A DNA stretch of 64,000 nucleotides, taken from NCBI GenBank assembly GCA_033961575.1, contig CM066740.1, positions 16,467,501 to 16,531,500 on the forward strand, read 5' to 3'. Source of the DNA: Aselliscus stoliczkanus (taxonomy: Eukaryota; Chordata; Mammalia; Chiroptera; Hipposideridae). The notes under the pieces are model-generated. The model was given only the letters and a program-made list of their open reading frames with translations. It was not told where the DNA came from and searched no databases. Below are positions 24,601-36,600 of this stretch, piece after piece (within the stretch, counting starts at the first letter, position 1; each line of letters begins with the position of its first letter). The translations under genes were made by a program, and so were the position numbers.

Positions 24601-27600
24601 TTTGCTGTCCATGTTAATGGTTTCTAAAACGTCAGTTCAGGCATCTGAGGGCCTAATAGTGCGAAGCTTTCACTGTACCTGAACGCTGCTCGCTGATGTG
24701 AGCCGAGTAGCCGACTGACATGTTTAGAAGTGGGGAATTCTGGGTCAAGTGAAGGACTAACAAGAAAGAGGGTAGGTAGCACCCTATGTATTTTGAAATA
24801 ATTCCAAACTTATAACTGTCAAGAATAATACAAAAAAAAACCCTCCCATATATACTTTACCCAAATTCACCATTTTTAATATTTTGCCACATTTCTTTTT
24901 TTCTACACACATCCACATGCACGTGAGCTTATTTTTATGCCCTGTGTGACAGTAGCAATCAAACGTCATGTCTTTTTTTTACACCTTTACACCCCATAGT
25001 GTATATTTCCTAAGAATAGGGATATTCTTAACCACAGTTGAATTATGAAATTCAGGACATTTAGCATTGAGGCAGTACTTTTACTTATTCTACCTTCCAT
25101 ATTTCAATGTTGTCAGTTACCCCAATAATGTCCTTTGATAGCACTTCCCCCTTTAGTACAGACAGGATCCAGTCCATGATCATATATTACATATATAATA
25201 ATTGGTATGCTTTTTTAGTCTCCTTTAATTGGGAATTAAAGGAGACTAAATACAGTTCCTCAGCCTGTATTTCTCTTTGATGAAACTGATATATAGGCCA
25301 CTTTTTAAAAATAGGATGTTCCTTATTTTGGGGTTGTCTGATGTTCCCTCATAACCTGTCCCCCGCTGGAGTGCAACAAAAATGACAGTGTGTCTTTTTC
25401 AGGGTATTAAACCTGAGGCACTCTCACTGGAGTTTAATTTTGGTCACCCAAGTAAGGTGATGTCTTGGACCTGCACTGCATTTTTACTGTTTTCCCTCTG
25501 CGAACAAATTAGCTTTGTTTCTAAACGTGTCCAGTCTTTGGGGTTACAAACAAAACTAACTGTTGATGAATGAGAATCTAAAAGTATAGCCCTTTCCAGT
25601 GTCAAAATATCTCAGTGATAAGTCACAAAATCATGGAATTTTATAGTGGATAGGGGCTTTGAAATTGACAGATGTGTGTGATCTTTAATGTTTTATAGAC
25701 ATTTTTTTTTTACAGCATTTAGGTCCACAGCAAAATTGAGCTTATAAAGGAGTTCCCATATTACAGCCCCCCCCGCCCACACACACACACACGCACACAC
25801 AGCCTCCCCCACTATCAACATCCCACCAGTGGGATCCATCTGTTATAACCAGAGAACCTACCCTGACACATCATTACCACCCAGAGTCCACAGTTTACAT
25901 TAGGGTTCACTGTTGGTCTTGTCCATTCCAGGTGTGTGTTTTAAAAGTCAGTTTAGAGTGTGCCTTGGCCGCACTCAAAATATTCAGGGCTGTGACTTTC
26001 CTAAGTTCTTTTACGGAAACTCATCTCTCTGTGCCTTGTGTTTAATTATGCCTCTTCCTTGATTCCTTTTTATAATGATTTTATCTCTATAGTGTACTTC
26101 ACTTTAAGGGCAGCGTTTAATACCATATCAACCGAGAGAGAGAAGCTGAAGCAGCTGATGGAGCAGGACATCACCTCCTCCCCCTCTGCCCAGGTCATTG
26201 GCCTGAAGCACGCCCTGTCATCCGTAAGTCACGTGTCTGTGTCACCGACATGCCTGATAGCATGGCCAGGCTTGTGAGTTTTTTATATTTTCCATCTCCA
26301 CGGTGGTGTTGAACATTCATGAGAAAACCAAACACATTATCCAAAAGTATATTCTAACCTTCCATCAGATCTGCTTATTCTAAAGATCAAACCTGAGCCT
26401 ACCCCAAATCGTAGTAGCTGGGATTTCACTGAGTATTAGATACTTCAAGTTTGGTTTCCTCCTCTTTATCCTGATTTTTCTGTTCTGTAAAGCGTTTGTG
26501 GTGTGTGTGTCTGACAGACATTCATTTGTTTATGCTTACAAAATCTGACAGTTTGGAGATTTCTGTACCTGAGACTTCACAAGCTTAGACTGACTTGCCA
26601 CATGACAGGCAGCAGAGTGAAGTTTTAAATTCACACTCTCATTCGCTTCCCTGCTGCACAGCACTGGTCCTATTTACCATCTTCCAAAGATGTGAAAATT
26701 ATTTGATTTGATTGCCCAAAATATTTAGCTTACCCCTGCCCATGGGCAGAGAGGTGAGTCATATGGCATGTTAGGTAATCATTCTGCTGCCTTTGTAACA
26801 ACAGAAGAATCGCTGTCAAGCCTCAGGTTTTTTTCAGTAAGCCATTCTGTCGTCCACTCCTTCTCCTTTTTTTTTTTTTTCCTTTTTTTTTTCTCATAGA
26901 TTCCAGTTCATTCCTCAGAAGAGTTGGGCTCCATTGAAGCGCAGTGTCCTAGATCTCTGCTTTCAATAGCTGATGTTGTCTGGTTCCTCACTCGGTATCT
27001 ATCAACCTGGAGGACTTTTAAAATAAGACACCTGTTTGCTCCACTCTTTTGCTTATACTTTGGAATTCCTACAGTACAGAGTGAGGGCACTTCTGTGAAG
27101 TTATGGTCTGAAGCTATACTGAACTTTCTATTGAGGGTCAGGTAGGGGAGAGGAATTTTAGGATCTTGTTGTCAGAAGCCAACGCAGGCACTGTGAGAAC
27201 TAGAAAATAATCCATTCGTGTTTTCTATCATGTTACCAAGAAAATGAATGTTCTTGGTGTAATGTTAATGGTAAATATATTACCAGTAGTACATATTATT
27301 GTGGTAAAAATCCTTAAGGAATATTCATTCAGTTGAACATTCCAAGTATGTTACCTTTGAAAGAAAGAAGAAATAAAGTGGACCGGTTCCATGTAGAGTC
27401 TTAATGTGGTCTGCCCTCACGGGCCCTCGGTTCTTCAGGTCAGAGATAGAAACACGCCCTTTCGGATGATAGTTGGACAGGCAGATACACACCAGATGCT
27501 ATTTTTGTTTAAGAGAAGCAAGGTGGTTCTTCTTTTTTTCAAGTTTATTTTTTAGTGGTAGAAAGCATTTCTTATTGTTCCCGGGAGGTTGGCTTTCAGT

Positions 27601-30600
27601 ACATTCAGAAAGTCCCTCAGTCGTACGGGCTCCCCAAAGTCCCTTTCATTGTGGTCATCCTCTTCCAATCCTTCCTCCCGTGGAGGCCTGGCCTCCTCTA
27701 GCTAATCTGCTTGTTTGGTAGGGGCCACTGAGATGCATTTGGATGAGGTATCTGTGTTAACTTCGCTAAGGAATTCACTCAATGTTTAGGGTTTTGGAAG
27801 CTTAAGATAACGCATGATGATCCTTTCTTTCCTTTTTCTCTTGGATTCCTTCTTAGAGTCAAGACTTTTTGTTAAATAAAATTTTAGAGTCATCTCAGGA
27901 CTGTCAGAAGGGATATGTTTGTGTTGTTATGTGCAATCTTGATATTTTTTTCTTTCTTCTGCCTATGGCTTGTAAAGGAAAAAGAAGCTACTAAAATAAC
28001 ACATTTTTCAGGCCATACTAAGATTCTAACCACTAGTATAGATTCTAGCCCCTTATCCTAAGATACCGGTGACATATTAGTAACAACCTCAGACAACATT
28101 TACTCAGTGTTTCCTAAATAATTCTCAGGAATTTCCAAATAACCCGTTCCGTCATGGGCACTAACAAATAAAGCCAACATCCTTGTCTGAGATCCAGGCC
28201 ATGGATTAGACGGCTCCACATCCTTCTTTGCTCTCAGCAGGTGGACCCTGTGGACCCTGATAGATGGAAAAGGCTCTGAGATTCTTGGAGGAGTGTCAGG
28301 AAGACAGCTAACAGGATAGATCCTGTGCAGGCACCTGGGGAGCTGACTGGGAGTTACTGGGAGGGACAATCAGGTGAACCTGTCAATTTCCAAAGAGGGA
28401 TCGTTTGTAGAACAGTGGGTCATGAAGCACACAGAATATCAGCGTGAAAGAAACATCTTCCTTTACCATCAAACCAGCTCCTTCCTAGTTGGGAGGTTGG
28501 GGTAGGGAATCGGACCAGCCCAGGGAGAGATAAAAGAGGTGGGCTCCCATGGGCTCCCCTCTCATAACCCCCCATTCCCAGGGCCCTGATCCTTAGCCCT
28601 TATCCAGGTAAGTGAGTTCTTTTATTTTTTATTTTTTAAAATAAAATGTCTTAATCATGAAGAATAAAATAATCAACACCTATATTGGGAAAGAGTAAAA
28701 TTAAGTCTCAAAAAAATCCTACTTCCCAGCATACCTCCTAAGATCCAATTAAATTAGTGTGATAATTAAATAACATTAAATTATGGCCAATCACAAGGGG
28801 TGAGAGAAGCATCTTTTTTAAAGATGAGAGAAGCTTGGAATCATTAGGGAGGGAGCTGACCAAAGAGACTATATTGTAGGTCCCACATCCACAGATTCAA
28901 CCCAGGATAGAAAATAGTCTTTAAAAAAATGTTACATTGTTGCTGATGTGTACAACGCAGTTAGGCTTGAAGATGGTTGTGATGGCTGCATCTGTACTGA
29001 ACATGTACAGACTTCTTTTCTTGTCATCATTCCCTAAACAATACAGTATAACAACTGTTAACATAGTGTATACATTGTATTATTATGATAATTAATCTAG
29101 AGGTGATTTAAAGTATTTGGGAAAATGTGCACAGGTTACATGCAAATACTACGGTATTTTGTATAATATTACAGACTTGAGCATCCACAGATTTTGGTAT
29201 CCAGGTGGGGTCCTGGAACCAGTCCTCTGGGGATACAAGAGACACCGTAATACAGTGGGGAAGAAGAAGGGGCTGCTAAACCACTAGTCATTGTAAGAGC
29301 CAAATTTGTTTGTCGTCTCCTCCTCCACTCAAAGGAGAACTTACTAACACCTCCTTCGTCTCTCTGGAAATGAGATTAGAGAAGAGTCATCATTTCCAGA
29401 GTTTAGTATCTTTTATATTTCCCAGGCACCTCAGAACTGGCATCCTGTTGGATAGCATTCAAGCAAAGAAGTTCAGGCAGTGCCTCCTCAGGGTTCTGTC
29501 ACCAGGGGCCCACTGCTGTGCTTTTCTGAAACACTGTTTTTCACATGTTCCAGGCCCTAGCACAAAACACAGATCTTAAAGACCGCTTGTGCAGAATCCA
29601 TGCTGAGTCCCTGCTCCTCGATACCCCTCCTGTTGCCAACTCCGGTGACAGTCTGGCAGAGGTGGGTAAGGCTTCTTGTCGGGTAATGACCTCACATGGC
29701 ACCCTCTCTCCCTGCCTCCCCCTCCTACGTGCTGCTCAGCGCAGGGGCTGGCGTCCCCAGATCCCAAGGCTTTCTTGAGAGGCTGCTGCTTACTGCATTT
29801 TAAAACTGTTTTTTTGTTGTTGTTGTTTTTCTTCCTCAGAACTCTTCTTCTCTTTGTATTTCTTTCTCCCATTTCCCTCCTAAGCATCATCCCTTCTGGT
29901 AAGTATGACTGGAGTGGGAACTGTAGAGACAAATGTTTTTTTCTCCTGTTACTTCTGAAGAAACCCAAATTTCCCTGACCTTAGTAACCCAATTCTCTCC
30001 GCGTGCGTCTTCTGCTTCCTCTGAGAACTGCTCTCCTCTATTTTTTGCGGCTGTTCCCTTCTTTCTTTCCAGTGATGTTTTTTCTTTTTCCTTTCTTTTA
30101 AAAGCACAACCTTATCTTCTGAGGGAAAAAAATATTGTATTACAATTGAACTGTCTTGGTCAGTTAATAGTATGTTAAAAATATCTTTTGTTAAAACATG
30201 GGATGTTTATCCAAAACACTCTTTAAATGTGTTCCATATGAGAAATTTCAGAAAAATACAAGTGAATTGCTTGAGAAGTAGAAAAGGGTAATAAATGTGA
30301 AAACAGTTTTTAGCTCTCCCTTATATTTATATGCCTGCCTCAGGTGTGCTAATGTTTTTATTAACAAACTTATTAGGCTGAGTGCATTTAAGATAAAAAA
30401 TAAGGAAGGTAATATACAAGGTGTGTGTGTGGGGGTGTACATTTTTCAAAGGAGTTTCTAATGTTCAGTTTTATCCATCCTTTTCCTGTCCTCAAAGAAA
30501 ACAAAACCTTCCCACAGTATCTTCACTCCTTGGGAAGCTGTTGTGTCTTGTCGGGTGATGAGACGAGCACTGAAATCAGTCGGAGCGCAGACTGTCAGGC

Positions 30601-33600
30601 CCCGGCACCCGCCCCTATCTGAAGCACCGGCTGTGCCACAGGCTTAGGAGAGGGACCCTCCTTTCTGATGAAGGGGTTCCCCTCTCTCTGAGAGGCTCAC
30701 TGGCTTCTTATTACTCCTGAGACACAAGTCAGCGAGTGACTGAAATTCCTCTACACTCTCATTCCCCGCAGAGACATCTTTTCGGTCATTTTAGCCCAGA
30801 CCGAAACTGAGTCCCCTGCAGGATGGAGCGCCTAAACATCACCTATGGTGGCCTTCATTTTAGACCGGGGCAGAGACTTGTGCTCGCTGGGTGGGCTGCC
30901 TTGTGAATCTGCACGTTTGCCAAAGCAGGGCCCAGCCGCCCTGACCTGCATCTCGGACAGCTGCTTGATGCCAAATGCCATGGCATTCTGTGGCGTTTCC
31001 TGTCTGCTGCCAGGCAGTACTCACACCTTTTAAATGGCATTATCACATAATTACATTTGTATGGCACGTTGACCCTTCACAGATGGTGTTATGAATTTTG
31101 GAAAGGAAACTGAAACGACAAGTCTTTTACAAGGCAGGTTTTTAAATTGATTTCACACGTATAGTACCTGACAGCTTAAATGCTGCCAGTGGTCCTGGAG
31201 GAAGAGTGATAGCATCCCTCCGACTCACACCATCCAAATCAGAATTCTGGAGTCTTGAATTGATGATGCAGTTGTCTCATTGATCTAATTCCTCTTTCAG
31301 TGATTTTCTGTTTCCCATGTTTTATCCTGCTTTTCACACAGTGACTCAGGCTAACTTTCCCAGTAAGGGAAAAGCCACCGTTCCCTCGGAAAATAAGAGA
31401 GTGAGAGGAAATGGCTGCTCCAGAGCCTGAAAACTCAAACTCCAGTTTATTTTTCTTCGGTAGCTCAGAGTCATCTCAAACACTGTCGGGAATGGCGATT
31501 CCCACAGTGGGGTCTGTCATTAGGACCCCTCACGGTCTTTCCTGATTTTCTGTTACCTTTCAGGTGCACAAATTGCCCACCTTTGGTGTTCTCAAATCTA
31601 CTTGGAGTAAAATCTCCTCTCTCTTATTAGAAATTACTCCCACATCCTATCAAGTCCTTAATTTATATTTCTGAATATGAACGTTTAATATTATCAGGCT
31701 ATGAGTTCTTAGATTATTTTATATTATTGTGTATTCCAAATGAAAGGCCAAGTGACACTGGGGATAACTTTCTATGAAAGCTTAAGCCTAAGTAAGCAAG
31801 AGCTTTAAAGAAAAGTCTAAAAAACAAAGAAGGGAACTTAATTCTTTTAATTGCCTGCTTGCTATTTTCCATATGCATTTGAATGCATTCTCTTGGAAAA
31901 TCCTAACCATAACTCTGTGAGATAGGGGATGGTTAAATTTTAAGAGACAAGGAAACTAAAGCCCAGACAGGTTAAATAACGTATTCCAGGGCACACAGCT
32001 AGTAAGAGACAGAGCTGGAATTTAAGAACACATCTGATGAGTCCAGGGCACTTGTTTTCTCAACAGCATCCCTCTGCTTTGTAGTGAGGAAAGATGTGCC
32101 ATACCAGAAAGTAAAATCCAGAGTGAAGCTCCGGGAGTGAAAATATGGTGGTGATAGTGTAAGAATGGGAAGGGTAACTATATCAGGCATAAACACCATT
32201 TTATATATAAAAGCAATATATGATAGAAGAGGCTCAAAAATCAATGGGAAAGAAGATGGATTATTCAATCAGTTAGGTTGGCACAGCTCAAAAGCAATTT
32301 GGAAAGCAATTTAAATCTTCCATTCCACAGTAAAATGAATCACTAGTGAATTACAGTTAAATATAAAAATCCAAACTGAAAAGCATTGATTGAAATACTT
32401 ATCAAATGGCTAAAGTAGGGAAGACTCCCTAAATATGGTAGCAATAGGAAAAAATAACGAAAGAAATGTTGACTGGCTTTGGCTTTCATTTTTTTCCCCT
32501 AGGGAAAAAAATGATGGCGTGTATGAAAAAATAAGAATGCAAATAATAGACTAGGAAAAATATCTGCATTGAAAACAATGGACTAAGATAATGCTAAATA
32601 GGTGATAATGTAGTTAATCTGTAAATAATAAATAATAGCAAGTAAATTAAGACCTTAACAAGTAAATGGAAAAAAGACACAATTTACCAAAACTCCCAAA
32701 TACAGATTGTTTTTTAAAAATATTTTATTTAGTAAAACTTATAAATTCAGAGGGAGGTGTAAAGAAATTCAGAGGGGCTGGGCCCTGACCTGGTCTCCTC
32801 CAACGTTAACATCTCTGCAGCTAGAAAAAAGCATTCAGCCTAATTCTTAACAAAGAAATATGAACTAAAACAATTAGATTAACACACAATATTTCTAAAT
32901 AAGAGTATTTGGTGCCTTGAAGGATGTAGAGAAAACAGGTTCTATTACTTATTGATGTAATTAGGTAATATATATTTTGCCTTAAACATTTTTAATACTT
33001 CTAATTCTGAGAATTGAGTCTAAGGAATAATGAGATACAATCAATGACACATTTGCAAACATGTTCACCATCTTCACAAATTTGGAAACACCCTTAATAT
33101 CTGATAAATGACATGGTTACTCTATGACACGCAAGTATAATAAAATATTATTTATCAACAAAGTTCATGGTCTCAAATGACTATCAACAACCTGGGGAAA
33201 ATTTCACAGTAATGTTAAATGAATGTAGCAGACTATATAAAGACTATGTACAGTGTAACCTCAGTTTTCCAAACTTAATCTATACACAAATATTTTAATA
33301 CACAAAAAAATACACCAACAGGTTAATAAGAGCCACACTTAAGTGATGAGACTTTAAGTGAGGTTTATTTTATTTACATTTTTTGTTTTTTGTTTTGAAC
33401 CCATATTTTTCTTTTATCCTCAGAACAAATGTTAACTTTGAAAAAAAAATACCATGGCACACTGTTGTTTGGGGGAAGTTTATAAAATTAGATAGAGATT
33501 GCAATTATTTCAAAGCAAAGCTATATGTATAAGAGGATTATAGAGAAGTATATCAAAATACTTACAGTGGTTGTTTTAGTGTGATGGGATTCTGAGTGTC

Positions 33601-36600
33601 CCCTCTCATTTCTGTTTATCTTTTTGTAATGTAAAAAATAGATAAACAACCACTCATGCCTTACAGACTTGAGGGGATATAATTGAATCAACTCGATTAA
33701 TATTTTAATAAATGAGGTCCTATGTTGTCCAAGACACTGCACTGGGGACTTGGGGCTGCTGCTGTCCTGCCTGCCGAGTTTTCAGTAGGTATTAGTAGGA
33801 AGTTGCTAGAAGAATGGAACAGTAGAAAGGGGTAGGGTTAGGTGTGTATTATTTTCAGTGTTGATCAGCCAAGAAATCCTTCTGACCTGTCAGTCTCGGA
33901 GGATAAAGGTAGAGAGAAAGCAGGAGTGACTGGTACTAAATTAATGAGTAGAACAAGTAAATAAATCATTAGAGTCTTATGTGGCAGTGGCACAGCAAAG
34001 ACAATTCCGTTGTTTCAGTGAGCATTAAAATAGCTCTGTTATTCATGACAGCGTGTCTGTTCTTTGGAGGAGAGAGACCTTGTCCTTAAAGGTGACAGCT
34101 GTGGTACTTGTTTATATCTCCTACAGTGATCTCTTTGGTAGGGTAGGGAAGGAGACTGCTGTTTAGAAAGCTGTATGGATATTAAAATGAGTAGCATCTT
34201 CCAACAAATACCTTAACCAGCTCTCTTATTTAGGAAGAATCCAAGAGGAAGGGACACACATTTAAATATGTTCCTGAAGTAAACATTTCATAAATGGATC
34301 ACTTGCCCTTTAAAGTCTTTTTCTTTTTTTTAGCTGAGGCATCCTGCCACCTTTTGGCGGCTCAGCTCAGGCTGGGCATTGAACTGCTGTTGCTCAGAGC
34401 TCAGCTTGCACTCTTGAGCGAGCTCTTAACCAACTGAGCCACTCGGCCAGCCCTTCACTTGCCCTTTATTAATTATGAAAACCTGCTGTGGCCCTCCTGT
34501 TCTAGTGTCTCCAGCCTGGGTGTAATGTGTTTAGGAGACTGAACGTGCAAAACCTCTGGGAACGACATACTGTGCTATCCCTTTTGTTCCCCACATTATC
34601 CTAGGACTCCACTACCAGACACATAATGATATAGAAGCAGTTTCTTTATGAGCCCAGTGAGAAATGTGAGCTGTCGGGAAGTCCAAGGCAGCAACGATCT
34701 CTGATTGAGAAGAATCGAAGCCTCTTGTCCTGAATCTGTTCTCATTCCCCAAGGTCTAGTCAGGTGACACCTTTGCTGAGAAGCCCTTGCCAAAGCAAAG
34801 ACCCCTGATAATATCAGTCTCGCCTTCTTCTCCGCTGCTAGAGCTCTTTCTGCTCCACGGTTTTGGTCTCGTGTGTCAGGTGTGTTCTTTGCACCTCTCA
34901 TTCTGGCCACAACCCTTGTCATATTCATTATATCCCTCCCTGGCCAGGACAAAGCAGTTGCTCCATTTGTTGACGTAAATTGAATTGTCACATGCAACAT
35001 GAATAGAAAGCACATTCTCAATGTATTTAGGTCCTTCCCAGAGGGAAAGCCTAGACCCAGGGAAATAGGGGGTGGAGGGCCAGACAAGATGAGAAAATCA
35101 TGATATTCTATTGTGTTGTTTGAATAGAGGCTTCTAAAGGGGGTTGTGGACTTCCTTCCCTTGCAGAGTCATTGTGGTTGGGGAGAGACAGACGAGGAGA
35201 ATTTATCTCATTCATCCATGAAAAATGAATGATCTGCCACCAGGACCCAAACACAATGTTTATTTGTCAAGGGACGCTTCGAAAGCAGCATATTGGCCTC
35301 AGTGAGTGCTTCGGGGCAGAAGAAAGCTATGTTGCTCTGAACCAGCCATGCAAGGACATACATTTAGTATAATTCAGAGGAAATTTTAGGATGAAAAGAA
35401 ACATCCCGCAAGTATAGAGAGTAAGAGGATATGGTTCAGAGAATGCTGGAATTTTTCCCCCTTTAAATGGAACCAAGACTGACCTGAACAGTCTTTTTTA
35501 GCTTTGAGACTTGTTCATGTGCCTGAGCAGTGATTGTGCCTGTAGATAAGGGGCCCATTTTAGGGGAGACCTTTGTTTTTCTTTTCATTTTGTGTGACGC
35601 TTGTTTGTCCTCAACTCAGAAACTGACCTCTGCTTTGAGCTTCTTCTTTGCATGGGCCTGTGACCTTGTGTATCGTGCAAGAAAACCTGTTGTTTATTTT
35701 GTTTCTCTTGAGACTGTTTCTACATATATGCATTTTGAGTTTTTTTGTGTGTTTCAACTAGGAAAACTCCACAGATGACAACCGACCTCTGGTCCATCAG
35801 CTTTCCAATGAGAGCAGACTCTCCATCACTGACTCCCTGTCAGAGTTTTTTGACGCACAGGAAGTTCTGTTGTCTCCAAGCTCTTCAGAAAATGAGGTTT
35901 GAGCATGTTTCCAGTGAGCTGCCTCAAATCTCTTTTGTTGCTTCACCTGTTCAGTAAATACCCATATTTAGAAACATTGAACTCAATGGCCCCCTTTCTA
36001 CCATGACTTTCTGAGGATCTTCTTATAACTCATATCCAAAAAGCACAAAGAATACAAGATCTTAGTAAAAAACATTGTGAACGTAATTGTTGGGTATTTC
36101 CTCATTTCTGTTACTTGATTTGTTATACATCTTTTCAGCTACAGGTTAATAATTTTGACTATGAGCTATTTGATAACACAGGGCCAGAAAGTAGCATCTT
36201 GTATATTTTTGAATCATTGAATTTGACCTCTATTATTGCATAATATACAATTATTATATTATTATGATTATTATAATATGGTTATTATAATAATTAATTT
36301 ATAATTTATAATATTATTTTAAGTTGATGCACAAAATCGTACTTTCATGAATCGACAAGTATCATAGTTGGCATTGCTGTGTGTAAGCGTATATTGATAA
36401 TTTTACCCTTTCAGTACAGAAGTACTAATATTGTTTATGAATTTCCATAGAAGATTCTTTTTTTTCACAAATAGTTCAAAGATAAATTGTAACTCATTCT
36501 ACCCTAACACTACCAAATTCTGAACATTACAGCCTGAATTGATAAGAATTTTAATAGCAACTAGTGTTGAGTTTACTTGTGTTTTGCTTGTGAGAACGAG

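Larger units (their letters stand above)
17141..26092 (+). other. OSBPL3: OSBPL3 intron between exons 8 and 9
   Basis: 8.95 kb. Holds L1 tails with a nested mariner MITE (17.4-18.7 kb), ancient MIR-class pieces, an unexplained 156-codon open frame at 19765, a micro-insertion at 20685, an (AT)24 repeat at 21593, and antisense L1 3' sequence between 24.8 and 25.95 kb. Confidence 0.75.
29662..35761 (+). other. OSBPL3: OSBPL3 intron between exons 10 and 11
   Basis: 6.1 kb. Contains a pyrimidine-rich stretch (29.8-30.1 kb), an ancient MIR-class piece near 31.9 kb, an L1 tail at 32.5-33.6 kb and an antisense SINE at 34313-34454. Unrecognised sequence fills the rest. Confidence 0.7.

Noticed and set aside
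26863..26900. Long pyrimidine tract plus CATAG, possible extra exon acceptor
   Set aside because: The following sequence does not continue the OSBPL3 frame, and exons 9 and 10 already join perfectly in phase.
29576..29968. 130-codon minus-strand frame overlapping exon 10
   Set aside because: It is the shadow of exon 10 and a pyrimidine-rich intron stretch; poly-K/N runs come from TTG/TTC repeats.
34596..35087. 163-codon minus-strand open frame
   Set aside because: No domain, no splice partner, and it lies antisense in an OSBPL3 intron; composition looks random.
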